From Paraflavitalea pollutisoli (lineage in GTDB: Bacteria > Bacteroidota > Bacteroidia > Chitinophagales > Chitinophagaceae), in assembly GCF_029360705.1 (NCBI RefSeq), contig NZ_JARKMX010000008.1:186001-250000 (forward strand): a DNA stretch of 64,000 nucleotides, read 5' to 3'. Under the pieces are notes generated by a model, which worked only from the letters and a program-made list of their open reading frames with translations, did not search any database and was not told the origin of the DNA. This document shows positions 27,247 through 36,905 of the stretch, in pieces. The stretch's first letter is position 1; each line of letters begins with the position of its first letter. The translations under genes and the position numbers were made by a program.

Positions 27247-27309
27247 ACAGCAAAAGTCGGCAATCCCGCCGAAGTAAAGCCCGCAGGCGGGATTTTTTTA
27301 CAATCTTTT

Positions 27310-27354
27310 ATGATAGTAATACTATCATTATAATAAGTGATGTATTTATATTTG
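27310..27354 (+). promoter_or_regulatory. TetR operator palindrome and promoter of the export operon
   Basis: ATGATAGTAATACTATCAT (27310-27328) is a perfect inverted repeat of nine bases about a central A. TATATTTG at 27347-27354 matches the Bacteroidota -7 consensus TAnnTTTG, 32 bases before the ABC transporter ATG. The palindrome covers the -33 region, so bound repressor would block RNA polymerase. Confidence 0.8.
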
Positions 27355-27386
27355 CGGCAACAATCAAGAAGGTCAATCAACAGCAA

Positions 27387-29069
27387 ATGGCAGAAAAATC
27401 GGTTTCCCTGGTACAATCCGTGTTGAAACTCAACAGGATCCTGATGCTCGAACGGAAAGACTTCGCGGCGGCCTGCGTCTTCGCCCTGCTGGCCGGCCTG
27501 GTGCAGCTGTCGCTTCCCCTGGGCATTCAATCGATCATCAGCTTTGTGCTGGCGGGCAGCATTTCCACCTCCATCATCGTATTGATCGGCCTGGTCGTAT
27601 TCGGTGTCTTTCTCAACGGTTTGCTGCAGGTAAGGCAGTTGCAGATCATCGAGAAAGTAAAGCAGAAATTGTTTGTACGGTATTCCCTGGAATACAGCGA
27701 CCGCCTGCCTAACCTGAATATCGAAAAACTCGACCACGCCTATCTCCCCGAAATGGTGAACCGCTATTTCGATAGCGTTTCGCTCCAGAAAGGCATCGAC
27801 AAACTGATGATCGAATTGCCCGCAGCGGTGATACAGGTGGTACTGGGCTTGCTGCTGCTGTCTTTCTACCATCCGGTTTTCATCGCCTTCGGATTGATCC
27901 TCATCACCATCGTATTCACCATCATCCGTTTCACCTCCACGCAGGGCCTGCAAACGGCTTACCGGGCCAGCAATTACAAGTACGCCGTGGCAGCCTGGCT
28001 GCAGGAGATCGCCCGCTCGATCAAATCTTTCAAGTATACGAAAGGCACTTCGCTGCACATGAACAAAACAGACCACCTCGTCGGCGATTACCTCAGCTCC
28101 CGCACCAGCTATTTCGGTATCCTGCTGACGCAGTTCTGGAGCCTGATCAGTTTCAAGATCCTCATCACGGCCGCCATGCTCATCATTGGCGCCTACCTGC
28201 TCGTTGATCAGCAGATCAATGTGGGTCAGTTCATCGCTGCCGACATCGTCATCCTGGCCATCATCGCTTCCATTGAAAAACTCATCATCAACCTCGATAC
28301 GGTGTATGATTCCATTATCTCCGTAGAAAAACTCAGCGAGATCACCGAAGCAGAGACGGAGCAAAGCGGCCAGTTGGAATTACCCGCCAAAAACGAAGGG
28401 CTATCCATCGAATTCGATAACGTGACTTTTGCGTATGGCAACAACAAGCCCGTATTGAAGAACATCAGCTTTTTCATCGAGGCGGGAAAAATGGTGCAGA
28501 TCAAGGGGGTATCCGGGTCGGGCAAATCGACCGTACTGCGGCTGCTCACGGGCGCCTTCCGGAACTACACCGGTAATGTGCTGCTGGACCAGGCGCCCGT
28601 GGGCAACTACCGGATAGCCAACCTGCGCAAAAACACCGGCATATTGCTGGGCAGCCAGGATATCTTTCAGGGCACCCTGCTGCAGAACCTGACCATGGGC
28701 AACGACAAGATCGATCTGCAGCAGGTAACCGAACTCTGCGATATTACCGGCCTTACCCGTTTTATTAAAACCTTACCGCTCGGCTACGATACCCAGCTAT
28801 TACCGGTAGGCAATAAACTCGCCGACAATGTCCGCAAGAATATCCTGCTCATCCGCGCCGTACTGGCCGAGCACCGGTTGATGTTGCTGGAAGATCCGTT
28901 TGCTCACCTGCCGCCGGAGAATAAATCCAGGATGATCGAATACATCCGCCAAAATACAGCTTCGACTATATTGATCGCCTCGCACGACGACTCCGTGTCG
29001 CCGTACTGCGATCAGGTCATTGAACTGAGCCCGGAGGGGGAAATACTGACCATAAAAAGCAAATCCTAA
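27387..29069 (+). CDS. ABC exporter (membrane and ATPase domains fused), divergent nucleotide-binding domain
   Basis: A 560-residue half-transporter of type I secretion style without a peptidase domain. Residues about 30-310 are the six-helix membrane domain; the ATPase follows. Walker A is intact (GVSGSGKST, residues 374-382) and the H-loop is present (ILIASHDDS). The usual LSGGQ signature is replaced by LADNVRKN and Walker B reads LMLLEDPF, with D and E swapped relative to DE. Two bases separate it from the HlyD gene. It likely exports a peptide or small molecule from cytoplasm through the TolC-like partner; the substrate is unknown. Confidence 0.85.
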   Translation: MAEKSVSLVQSVLKLNRILMLERKDFAAACVFALLAGLVQLSLPLGIQSIISFVLAGSISTSIIVLIGLVVFGVFLNGLLQVRQLQIIEKVKQKLFVRYSLEYSDRLPNLNIEKLDHAYLPEMVNRYFDSVSLQKGIDKLMIELPAAVIQVVLGLLLLSFYHPVFIAFGLILITIVFTIIRFTSTQGLQTAYRASNYKYAVAAWLQEIARSIKSFKYTKGTSLHMNKTDHLVGDYLSSRTSYFGILLTQFWSLISFKILITAAMLIIGAYLLVDQQINVGQFIAADIVILAIIASIEKLIINLDTVYDSIISVEKLSEITEAETEQSGQLELPAKNEGLSIEFDNVTFAYGNNKPVLKNISFFIEAGKMVQIKGVSGSGKSTVLRLLTGAFRNYTGNVLLDQAPVGNYRIANLRKNTGILLGSQDIFQGTLLQNLTMGNDKIDLQQVTELCDITGLTRFIKTLPLGYDTQLLPVGNKLADNVRKNILLIRAVLAEHRLMLLEDPFAHLPPENKSRMIEYIRQNTASTILIASHDDSVSPYCDQVIELSPEGEILTIKSKS

Positions 29070-29070
29070 C

Positions 29071-30429
29071 ATGAACAGGTATCTACAGTCCGACATCAAT
29101 ACCATCGCGGCAGATAGCCAGCTCCGTTCGTTCTCGAACATCTACCTGTTTTACCGGAAGAACCGGACCCGAAAATGGCTTTGGGGCCTGCTCCTACTGC
29201 TGCTGGCCATCGTATTTCTGCCGTGGACGCAAAACATCCGCGCCCGGGGCACCGTTACCACCCTGCGCCAGGAGCAACGCCCGCAGCAGGTGAACACCCT
29301 CATCTCCGGCAGCATCGTGAAATGGCATGTTAAAGAAGGCGATATGGTAAAGGCCGGTGATACCCTCCTGCAGTTGGGAGAAGTGAAGGTGGAATATTTC
29401 GATCCGCAATTGCTGAAAAGAACACAGGAGCAGATCGCCGCCAAACAACAAACCATGGAAAGCTACCGCAGCAAAGCGGCCACCACCACGGTGCAATCGC
29501 AGGCGCTGCAACAGGGCCGGGAACTCAAACTGCAGTCGCTCGGGAACAAGATCGCCCAGCAGGCATTAAAGATCAAAACCGAAGAAGCCGACCTGGCCGC
29601 AGCCGCCAACGAATTGGAGGCTTACAAGCGACAGATCGAGGCGGCCCGCATCATGCTCGATAGCGGCGCTATTTCGCTGACCGAATTCGAAAAAAGAAAG
29701 ATCAATTACCAGAACGGACTGGCCAAATGGAACAGCGCCGGCAACAAGTTGGAACAGAGCCGGCAGGAGTTGACCAACCTGCACATCGAGCAGCGAGCCA
29801 CCTTGCAGGAGTATGCCGATAAGATCGCCAAAGTGAGTGGCGACCGGTTCTCCTCGTTGTCGGATGCGGCGACTACCGAAGCGGAACTGCTGAAGTTGCA
29901 GAACCAACTGGCCAATTACGATGCCCGCAGTAAACTGTACTTCATCCTGGCGCCCCAGAGCGGACAGATCACCAAGGCCAGGAAAGCCGGGATTGGCGAG
30001 TTCCTGAAAGAAGGCGACATGATCGTGGAGATCGTACCTGATCAGATACAATATGCGATAGAACTGTTTGTGAAACCGATGGACCTGCCCCTGGTCAACA
30101 AAGGCCAAAAAGTAAGGTTTGTGTTCGACGGTTTCCCGGCGATCGTATTCAGTGGATGGCCCGGTGGCAGCTATGGCACTTTTGGCGGTAAGGTGATCGC
30201 GGTGGAGAATTCCGTCAGCGCCAACGGCAATTTCCGGGTGCTGGTGGTGGAAGACAGTACCGACCGCCAGTGGCCTGCCCTATTGCGGGTGGGAGGTGGC
30301 GCCGAAGGCATCATGTTGCTGAAAGACGTGCCGGTGTATTACGAGTTATGGAGAAACATCAATGGATTTCCGCCGGAATACTACCAGCCAGGAGCCACCG
30401 CCGGCAAAGAAAAACCGTTGACTAAATAG
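29071..30429 (+). CDS. HlyD-family membrane fusion (periplasmic adaptor) protein
   Basis: A 452-residue adaptor with one N-terminal membrane helix (KWLWGLLLLLLAIVFLPW, about residues 31-50). A lipoyl-like half follows (VNTLISGSIVKWHVKEGDMVKAGDTLLQLGEVK), then a long alpha-hairpin (residues about 110-270) and the second lipoyl half (FILAPQSGQITKARKAGIGEFLKEGD). It links the inner-membrane ABC exporter to the outer-membrane channel encoded 13 bases downstream. Confidence 0.9.
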   Translation: MNRYLQSDINTIAADSQLRSFSNIYLFYRKNRTRKWLWGLLLLLLAIVFLPWTQNIRARGTVTTLRQEQRPQQVNTLISGSIVKWHVKEGDMVKAGDTLLQLGEVKVEYFDPQLLKRTQEQIAAKQQTMESYRSKAATTTVQSQALQQGRELKLQSLGNKIAQQALKIKTEEADLAAAANELEAYKRQIEAARIMLDSGAISLTEFEKRKINYQNGLAKWNSAGNKLEQSRQELTNLHIEQRATLQEYADKIAKVSGDRFSSLSDAATTEAELLKLQNQLANYDARSKLYFILAPQSGQITKARKAGIGEFLKEGDMIVEIVPDQIQYAIELFVKPMDLPLVNKGQKVRFVFDGFPAIVFSGWPGGSYGTFGGKVIAVENSVSANGNFRVLVVEDSTDRQWPALLRVGGGAEGIMLLKDVPVYYELWRNINGFPPEYYQPGATAGKEKPLTK

Positions 30430-30442
30430 CTATAGGTTGCAT

Positions 30443-31858
30443 ATGATAAAGGCCATGACAAAAGCAGTGACCCTATTGTACTTGCTGGTACCCGGCAGCC
30501 TGGGTGCTGTTGCCGCACAAGACCGGCAGGTGCTCACGGAAGCGGAGCTGGTGCAGCAGGTACAGCAATTTCATCCGGTGGTGAAACAGGCCGACCTGCT
30601 CACGCAAAAGGCAGCGGCCGATCTGCTCACGGCCCGGGGTGCCTTCGATCCGGTCATCGAAGCCGGAACGAGCGCTAAAACGCTGGATGGCGTCAACTAC
30701 TACCAGTACACCAATCCCGGCATCAAAATACCTACGGGCACAGCCGTGAATTTAAAAGCAGGATACGAAAAAACGGATGGCGTATACATCAATCCCGAAC
30801 GCACCAAAGGGGTGGCCAGCTACCTGGGGCTGGAATTGTCGTTGCTGAATGGCTTACTGACCGATAAAAAAAGAACGGCGCTGCGGCAGGCCAATATCTA
30901 CCGGCAACAGAACGCCCAGGAACGGCGGATCATGATCAACGACCTCCTGTTCGAGGCGCGCACTGCTTATTGGGAGTGGGCAGGCTCGTGGTACCTCTAT
31001 CAGCTGTATACGCAATACATCGACGTAGCAGCCAAGAGAACCCGCCTCATCGCCCTTTCCTTTCGGAACGGCGACCGTGCCATGGCGGATACCATGGAAG
31101 CCTGGGCGCAATTGCAAAACGTACAACTGATGCAGGCCGATGCGCTCGCTACCCTGAATAAACGACGCCTGGAACTGTCGGGCTACCTGTGGACGGCTGA
31201 TGAAGCGCCGTATCTTTTACCAGACCAGTATGTACCAGACACAATGGCCCTGGCCGCCTTGCAGGCCTTGCCCGATACCAATGTACTGCTGGCTCAAATT
31301 GAACAGCAGCACCCTGCCCTGCAGGCCGGCCGGTATAAGCTCGACATACTCGAAGCGGAACGCCGGCTAAAATGGCAAAACTTTTTGCCCGTCGTCAACC
31401 TCCAGGCCAACCTGCTCAGCAAAGACTATTACCAGTACAAAAACTTCTCGTGGCCCTACCTGGAGAACAATTACAAGATCGGGTTCGAGGTCAGGTTGCC
31501 CCTGCTATGGCGCCAGGAAAGAGGGGAATACCGGAATGTACTGATCAAGATACGTGACAATACACTGGCTCTGCAACAGAAACAGTGGGACCTGCAGAAC
31601 AAAATAAGAAAGTATTATACCGAAACGGTGCAATTACAACAGCAACTGCGCTCCGCCCGCGAAATGGTGCGGACGTACAGCTTCCTGTTGCGCAATGAAG
31701 AATTGAAGTTTTCGCAGGGGGAAAGCTCCCTGTTCCTGATCAACGCGCGGGAAAACAAGATCCTGGAAACGCAGCAGAAGTTGGTAGAGCTGCAGGTAAA
31801 GTACCGCAAGGCAGCCTACGCCATCCCCTGGTCGGCCGGCTTGTTGGCAGCCCCCTGA
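30443..31858 (+). CDS. TolC-family outer-membrane efflux protein
   Basis: A 471-residue protein with signal peptide ending GAVAAQDRQ and two outer-membrane-efflux repeats (QVQQFHPVVKQADLLTQKAA and AQIEQQHPALQAGRYKLDIL), with long helices in between, as expected for a TolC barrel-tunnel. ATG 30443 is used rather than TTG 30437. It ends the operon ABC-HlyD-TolC that the TetR protein probably controls. Confidence 0.88.
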   Translation: MIKAMTKAVTLLYLLVPGSLGAVAAQDRQVLTEAELVQQVQQFHPVVKQADLLTQKAAADLLTARGAFDPVIEAGTSAKTLDGVNYYQYTNPGIKIPTGTAVNLKAGYEKTDGVYINPERTKGVASYLGLELSLLNGLLTDKKRTALRQANIYRQQNAQERRIMINDLLFEARTAYWEWAGSWYLYQLYTQYIDVAAKRTRLIALSFRNGDRAMADTMEAWAQLQNVQLMQADALATLNKRRLELSGYLWTADEAPYLLPDQYVPDTMALAALQALPDTNVLLAQIEQQHPALQAGRYKLDILEAERRLKWQNFLPVVNLQANLLSKDYYQYKNFSWPYLENNYKIGFEVRLPLLWRQERGEYRNVLIKIRDNTLALQQKQWDLQNKIRKYYTETVQLQQQLRSAREMVRTYSFLLRNEELKFSQGESSLFLINARENKILETQQKLVELQVKYRKAAYAIPWSAGLLAAP

Positions 31859-32015
31859 CGGAGACCATCCAGCAAGATCACCGCCGAACGCAAATTAGTA
31901 GGAAGGCCATGGGCGATATTACAAACTATGGCTATGTCTACCCAAGTCCCAAGTTCTTACTCATCTGCAGTGCATGAAACCTTTATTGCTTAGGTGCTCG
32001 GTTTTGATAAACAGC

Positions 32016-32375
32016 TTAACGAACTGTGTGTCGTTGAATCACCCTGCGTAGCCGCTCCTCATGTTCGTCGCCCCAAAGACCGATGGATTGGATGATGGGA
32101 ATGAGCGATTTGCCGAAGTCGGTAAGACGGTATTCCACCTTGGGCGGCAACACCGGAAAGATGGTTTTAGTCACCAGTTCATGATCCTCCAGTTCCTTCA
32201 GTTGAACATTCAATACGCGTCTGGTTACATCCGGGATTTTCCGCTGCAGTTCGCTTGGCCGTAAGTTGCCAGTATGGATGAACCAAAGAATACGGATCTT
32301 CCACTTTCCGTACAATACTTCACCAACCAGGTCAAGTCCGCAATTGAGTGTCGGCGTAGTCTTCTTTACGTACAT
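32016..32375 (-). CDS. HxlR-family winged-helix transcriptional regulator
   Basis: A 119-residue DNA-binding protein with the HxlR pattern: a cysteine near the start (TLNCGLDLVGEVLYGKWKIRIL), ELQRKIPDVTRRVLNVQLKELEDHELV as recognition region, and VEYRLTDFGKSLIPII as the wing and last helix. Start ATG 32375; the upstream extension lacks family features. It is divergent from the SDR/NTF2 pair and probably regulates it, perhaps in response to electrophiles through the conserved cysteine. Confidence 0.9.
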   Translation of the reverse strand: MYVKKTTPTLNCGLDLVGEVLYGKWKIRILWFIHTGNLRPSELQRKIPDVTRRVLNVQLKELEDHELVTKTIFPVLPPKVEYRLTDFGKSLIPIIQSIGLWGDEHEERLRRVIQRHTVR

Positions 32376-32500
32376 AACTACAAATATACGCCACCCCCGA
32401 TTAGTGGTCGATAGGGATAAATTTGTCCGTATCTGATTCGTAAGTCCGTTATTGTTTGCTATCCGCGTACGGTCGAGATTTGCACTACAAACAAAAATAT

Positions 32501-33295
32501 ATGGATCAGCCATTCAACTACAACAACGAATTATCCGGAAAGATAGCTTTGGTAACGGGTGGCACCAAGGGTGCAGGAAGGGCCATCGCAGCACGCTTAC
32601 AAGCTGCTGGTGCCACAGTCATCATTACCGCGCGGAGCCAACCCGAACAGGCAGCAGAAGGCCTGCATTTTATTCCTGCCGACCTGAGCAAGGCAGCAGA
32701 TGCGCAAAAACTGATCAGCGAAGTGTTGACCACCTATGGCAGGCTGGATATCCTGGTCAACAACCTGGGTTCATCCACAACACCCGCCGGAGGTTTTGCG
32801 GCATTGAGTGAGGAAGATTGGCTATCCACCCTGCAAGCTAATTTACTGGCGCCTGTGCGGCTCGACCGGGGATTTTTACCGCAGATGATTGAACGGAAAG
32901 CCGGTGTCATTATACACATCGCTTCTATCCAGGGCAAATTGCCGCTGTACGACTCTACCCTGCCCTACGCAGCCTCCAAAGCAGGATTGATCAACTACAG
33001 TAAAAGCTTGTCCAATGAAGTTACGCCCAAAGGAGTCCGTGTGCTGACGGTGTCGCCGGGATGGATCAATACAGGCGCCTCGAAAGCCTGGTTGGGCGAG
33101 ATTGCCAGAAATGCCAATAGTACGGTAGAAGAAGCGCAGCAAGGTGTGATGGATGCCTTGGGGGGTATACCTTATGGCAGGCCCGCAGAGCCGGAAGAAG
33201 TAGCTGAATTGGTGGGCTTTTTGGTATCACCGCGGGCCAGCTACCTGACAGGAACCAATTTCGTCATCGACGGTGGCACGGTACCCACCATCTGA
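32501..33295 (+). CDS. Short-chain dehydrogenase/reductase (SDR)
   Basis: A 264-residue classical SDR: NAD(P)-binding TGGTKGAGRAIA at about residues 19-30, NNLG near 93, catalytic Ser in HIASIQ, YAASK as the Tyr/Lys pair, and PGWINTGA after it. The C-terminus GTNFVIDGGTVPTI is typical. It is followed 23 bases later by an NTF2-like protein and divergent from HxlR. Substrate unknown. Confidence 0.9.
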   Translation: MDQPFNYNNELSGKIALVTGGTKGAGRAIAARLQAAGATVIITARSQPEQAAEGLHFIPADLSKAADAQKLISEVLTTYGRLDILVNNLGSSTTPAGGFAALSEEDWLSTLQANLLAPVRLDRGFLPQMIERKAGVIIHIASIQGKLPLYDSTLPYAASKAGLINYSKSLSNEVTPKGVRVLTVSPGWINTGASKAWLGEIARNANSTVEEAQQGVMDALGGIPYGRPAEPEEVAELVGFLVSPRASYLTGTNFVIDGGTVPTI

Positions 33296-33318
33296 TCACC
33301 CATTAAAAATATACAGAC

Positions 33319-33642
33319 ATGAAATTGCCAAAAGTAGTAGAAGACCTGGTGCAGGCACAAAATGATTTCGACAACGTAGCGTTCGCAGCTTGTTTTGCAG
33401 AGACGGGCGAAATGTTGGATGAGGGTAAGCTCTACAAAGGGCGGGTAGCGATCGAGCACCTGATCGCTGAAACAAATGAGAAATACCGGTCGCAGATGAA
33501 GCCGCTCGACTACACCGAAAACGGAACAGCAAGCATTCTATCTGCAGAAGTGTCCGGAACATTTCCGGGGAGCCCGGCGGTACTGCAATTTCACTTCGAT
33601 ATCATCGATGGAGAAATTCAGTACTTGAAAGTGACCGGATAA
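33319..33642 (+). CDS. NTF2/SnoaL-like small protein
   Basis: A 107-residue protein of the nuclear-transport-factor-2 fold (PKVVEDLVQAQNDFDNVAFAA; FAETGEMLDEGKLYKGRVAI; LQFHFDIIDGEIQYLKVTG). Family members are isomerases, ligand pockets or accessory proteins. Transcribed with the SDR gene and followed by a hairpin terminator. Confidence 0.85.
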   Translation: MKLPKVVEDLVQAQNDFDNVAFAACFAETGEMLDEGKLYKGRVAIEHLIAETNEKYRSQMKPLDYTENGTASILSAEVSGTFPGSPAVLQFHFDIIDGEIQYLKVTG

Positions 33643-33651
33643 AATTACCTG

Positions 33652-33680
33652 GAGCGTGACGGGAATGAGTCACGCTCTCT
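33652..33680 (+). terminator. Hairpin terminator after the SDR/NTF2 operon
   Basis: GAGCGTGAC pairs with GTCACGCTC across an 8-base loop, 10 bases past the stop; the tail TCTTC is only weakly T-rich. Confidence 0.6.
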
Positions 33681-33754
33681 TCATACAAAAGCACGGCCTA
33701 CCTTCTGAGATACCTGCTTCATGCACCGGTGCTTTACCCAATGCCCGGTGCTAT

Positions 33755-34380
33755 TTATTGCTGGGTATGCATAGCCGCTTCTTCAATGAGTTTGGCTACT
33801 GCTACGGGGTGCGTTACGTACACTGAGTGGCTGGCGCGGGGGGCTTCACCGTTTTGCTCTTGGAACGCTTGGCATACAGGCGTTCGAGGTCGGGATTGAT
33901 GATCCTGTCGGATTGGTCCACCATATACCAACTGGGTTTGGTTTTCCAGGCTGGGCGGGCAATGGAGATATGAAAAACGGCGTTGGCAGTGGGTACCTGG
34001 GCGTTGGCCATAAAGTTTGCCCGATCTGCATCCGGATCACCGGCAAAGTCTGCGGCAAAACGCTCGGGCTCGATGTAATCATATCCGTCGGGAGTATGTA
34101 GCAGCGATTTGTAGGCTGGTGGATAGCGTTTGCCGTTCCCGGCCTGTGTTTCACCCACATCCATGGCCTGGGCGGCGATGTACATGAGGCCGGATACTTT
34201 GGGATCGTTGCCGAGATCGGCAATGATCGATCCGCCGTAGCTGTGTGCCACGAGAATACAGGGGCCGGTTTGCTGGTCGAGCACGCGTTTCAAGGCTGCG
34301 ACGTCGTTATCAAAAGCGTTGAGCGGATGCTGAGCTACCACCACGTTGTAGCCCTTCTTTTTCAGGGCCCAGTTTAATGG
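33755..34380 (-). pseudogene. Broken alpha/beta hydrolase gene (5' truncated and frameshifted)
   Basis: The minus strand encodes an alpha/beta hydrolase: VVVAQHPLNAFDNDVAAL, the nucleophile elbow AHSYGGS, then IAAQAMDVGETQAG. At the 3' end the frame is lost in a run of six C/G (near 33838-33843); the +1 frame continues with the expected ASHSVYVTHPVAVAKLI and stops at 33755. The 5' end is missing: coding similarity begins mid-protein at about 34380, where AT-rich sequence takes over. A real truncation plus an indel (or a sequencing slip in the homopolymer) explain this. Confidence 0.8.
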
Positions 34381-34429
34381 TTAACGCATGTGAATGGAAG
34401 CCCCGCTGTTTTTAAAGTGGGGATTTTGT

Positions 34430-35656
34430 TTAATTGGGATTCATAATAAACTTTTCATAAGCTGGACAGCCAGCCCTATTCGCAGCCTGCCATATTATGT
34501 CTAAAACAGGTTTAAGTAAAGTATAAAGGTCTTTGTAGCCAAGGTTGTAGTTGTTGATTATGACTGGTGGAAGGAGCATGTCTTCAACAAGAAATTTTCC
34601 CTCTATTATTTGAGTAGGTGGCGAAGTCAATTCCATGCCCTTAACATTCAGTAGGTTTATGTAAATTATGAACGGGGGTTCAATTTCCAGCTTTTTATAT
34701 ACATCTATCATATTTACCACTGTGTAAAGAATTGTTTTCACAATCTTCTCGCCATCTAAGAATTCTGTATCATGTGAATATCTATCTTGAAAATGACATT
34801 TAGAAGTGAAAACCTCAATTATGCCGTTACGAAAATATTGAATATAAGAGTTAACTAACTCTCTGCTGGAATTCGTGATGAAAGTTAATAGGCCGTCGAA
34901 ATCGTACTCATATTCATCACTATAATTGTAATCTTCCTTAGTAATTGGATATATCTTCTGGTTAGTGTCGGATTCCAGCAGGACGCTTAAGTTATAAATA
35001 TTATCCTCTGTGAAGCTATAAGGGATAAGGTGAAAGAACAAGTCACCTCTTACGATATTATTCCAATGGAAAGTATTCTCATTTATACCTTTAATTCTGA
35101 GTTGTCTAAATTCACTTGCTCTCTGTTTGGTGGATTGGTTTTGCATGAACAATTGATTTAGCTCGGAAGTATTAACCGCGTAATTGCTATGGTTATTTCT
35201 TTTGTGGAACCTGTTAAGGTCTCTGTATGTAATCATTACAGGAAGCCCCAAATTCTTAGCTACACCGATAATGAAAATTAAAGAATCGTCAATGAGAATG
35301 AACTGGACAGTGATATTGGTAATTTGCGGGTCTGAGTTTGATTTTATAGTTGCATATATTTTCCTTTCAAAAGCATCCTGGTTATCGATTGTTTGATTAT
35401 GTATTTTTCCGGGATATCCAGTATTCTTCCCTTTGTCGTCTTTTGTTTCTTCAATGCCATAGATAATACAGCCTCCATCAGTGTTGTACATGGCTGTCAC
35501 GTCGATAATAAAGTTCTGCTTTTTGTCGCTTTTATCATCACTTAAATCAAGCTCTCTTTTATAGTCAAGGGTTTTATTCTCACGTATTTCATTAGATATT
35601 AGAAGCTGGATATCTTCTTTTGTAATATCCTTAATATACTTTCCCTGTAGATACAT
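34430..35656 (-). CDS. Schlafen/AlbA_2-domain protein B
   Basis: A 408-residue protein. Residues about 1-130 are a Schlafen AlbA_2 (putative DNA/RNA- or nucleotide-binding) domain: RENKTLDYKRELDL, DVTAMYNTDGGCIIYGIEE, then FIIGVAKNLGLPVMI. The rest, about 270 residues, is not recognised; it ends with PVLDIIWQAANRAGCP. It is a clear paralogue of the gene just upstream (24 bases away), with matching N-termini and a shared IIWQAA near the C-terminus. AlbA_2 proteins occur in anti-phage and regulatory settings; some Schlafen proteins cut tRNA. The specific activity here is unknown. Confidence 0.8.
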   Translation of the reverse strand: MYLQGKYIKDITKEDIQLLISNEIRENKTLDYKRELDLSDDKSDKKQNFIIDVTAMYNTDGGCIIYGIEETKDDKGKNTGYPGKIHNQTIDNQDAFERKIYATIKSNSDPQITNITVQFILIDDSLIFIIGVAKNLGLPVMITYRDLNRFHKRNNHSNYAVNTSELNQLFMQNQSTKQRASEFRQLRIKGINENTFHWNNIVRGDLFFHLIPYSFTEDNIYNLSVLLESDTNQKIYPITKEDYNYSDEYEYDFDGLLTFITNSSRELVNSYIQYFRNGIIEVFTSKCHFQDRYSHDTEFLDGEKIVKTILYTVVNMIDVYKKLEIEPPFIIYINLLNVKGMELTSPPTQIIEGKFLVEDMLLPPVIINNYNLGYKDLYTLLKPVLDIIWQAANRAGCPAYEKFIMNPN

Positions 35657-35680
35657 TGTCTTTATTTTTTGACAAATTCA

Positions 35681-36904
35681 TTAATTGATTATTTTAAAGT
35701 GATTTTTGCATTCTTCAAATGAAGGGAACTCTTCTCCGTCTGCCGCCTGCCAGATTATTTCAAAGTATGGATGAAGGATTTCAAAAATGTCTTTAACTTC
35801 TAGGTCTAACGAATTAAAGACTATGTTGGGGAGATTTATTTCATTGCGTGAGAATTTACCTGGACACGTTGAGTTTGGTCCAATTAACGTAAGTCCGTTT
35901 AGGTCACACAAACTAAGATATGCAATGTACGGTGGTTCAATTTTAAAGTGTTTAAAAATGGCTTGGCAACGATATATTGAAATAACCACAAATCTGATTA
36001 GAGTTGCAGAGTGAAAGTTCTTTGTATCAGGGTGTTCATTAGTTGAAAGACAGTTTGAAGTATAAATCTCGATTGCTCCATTTCTGAAGTATTGATGGTA
36101 ATTTGTATACCCTTGTTTCGAGTGAGATTTGTAAGCAAGAAGGCCTTCTAAATTGTAGGACAATCCTCTTTTTTCATAATAATCTGCAGAGAGAAATGGA
36201 AATTTTATTTTCTCTAATTCCAGTGCTTGAAGTGATTTCAGGTTAAGCAATAATTCATTTTGAAAATTATAGGGTATTAAATGTAGAAACGTTGAGCCAT
36301 TGACTAGGACATGGGGAATAATCTTAGTATCCCTGATGTCTTTTATTCTTTGCTGTCTAAACTGTTCTGACTTTTCTTTGAATAAAAGGCTTTGTTGAAA
36401 CATTTGTGTTAATTCAAATGTGGTTGAAACATGGTTTCCTGATGAGTTTCGACGCGGAAAGTTATTTACTCCTCCATAGGTATTCATTGATGGGATGCTT
36501 TGCGTCTTGGGAATGCCGAGGATTATCACGTCTTTATCCTCAACTTTCAAATTGATAAATTCTATGACGCTTAAAACTGGGTCTGTGTAATCTCGAATAA
36601 GTGAATTGATTTGTTGAGAAAGTTTGTCGAAGTTTTCAATTTTTAGGCCATAAACCTCCTTGGGATAGGATGTGTTCTTACCCTTGACTTTCTCTTCTTC
36701 AATTCCGTATATAATACATCCACCTTCTGTGTTGTACATTGCTAGTACGTCATGTAGAAATTTCCCCTTTTTGTCATCTTTATCCGTACCAAGGTTTAAT
36801 TCTCTTTTGTAGTCCAAAGATTTACTCTCTCGAACTTTGTTTTTTATCAAGTCAAGAATGTCTTGAGAAGTAACTTCTGATGCGTATTTGCCTTGTATGT
36901 ACAT
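35681..36904 (-). CDS. Schlafen/AlbA_2-domain protein A
   Basis: A 407-residue paralogue of protein B: MYIQGKYASEVTSQDILDL, RESKSLDYKRELNLG, DVLAMYNTEGGCIIYGIEEEK and a C-terminal FEIIWQAADGEEFP. Similarity is strongest over the first 90 residues and present throughout. It starts one base after the stop of the membrane zinc-ribbon gene, so the three genes form one operon on the minus strand. Two tandem copies that have diverged suggest a hetero-complex or separate target recognition. Confidence 0.8.
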   Translation of the reverse strand: MYIQGKYASEVTSQDILDLIKNKVRESKSLDYKRELNLGTDKDDKKGKFLHDVLAMYNTEGGCIIYGIEEEKVKGKNTSYPKEVYGLKIENFDKLSQQINSLIRDYTDPVLSVIEFINLKVEDKDVIILGIPKTQSIPSMNTYGGVNNFPRRNSSGNHVSTTFELTQMFQQSLLFKEKSEQFRQQRIKDIRDTKIIPHVLVNGSTFLHLIPYNFQNELLLNLKSLQALELEKIKFPFLSADYYEKRGLSYNLEGLLAYKSHSKQGYTNYHQYFRNGAIEIYTSNCLSTNEHPDTKNFHSATLIRFVVISIYRCQAIFKHFKIEPPYIAYLSLCDLNGLTLIGPNSTCPGKFSRNEINLPNIVFNSLDLEVKDIFEILHPYFEIIWQAADGEEFPSFEECKNHFKIIN

Positions 36905-36905
36905 C

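Noticed and set aside
27225-28364. 379-codon minus-strand frame opposite the ABC exporter
   Set aside because: Glu/Asp/Gln-rich antisense translation of a clear ABC transporter gene.
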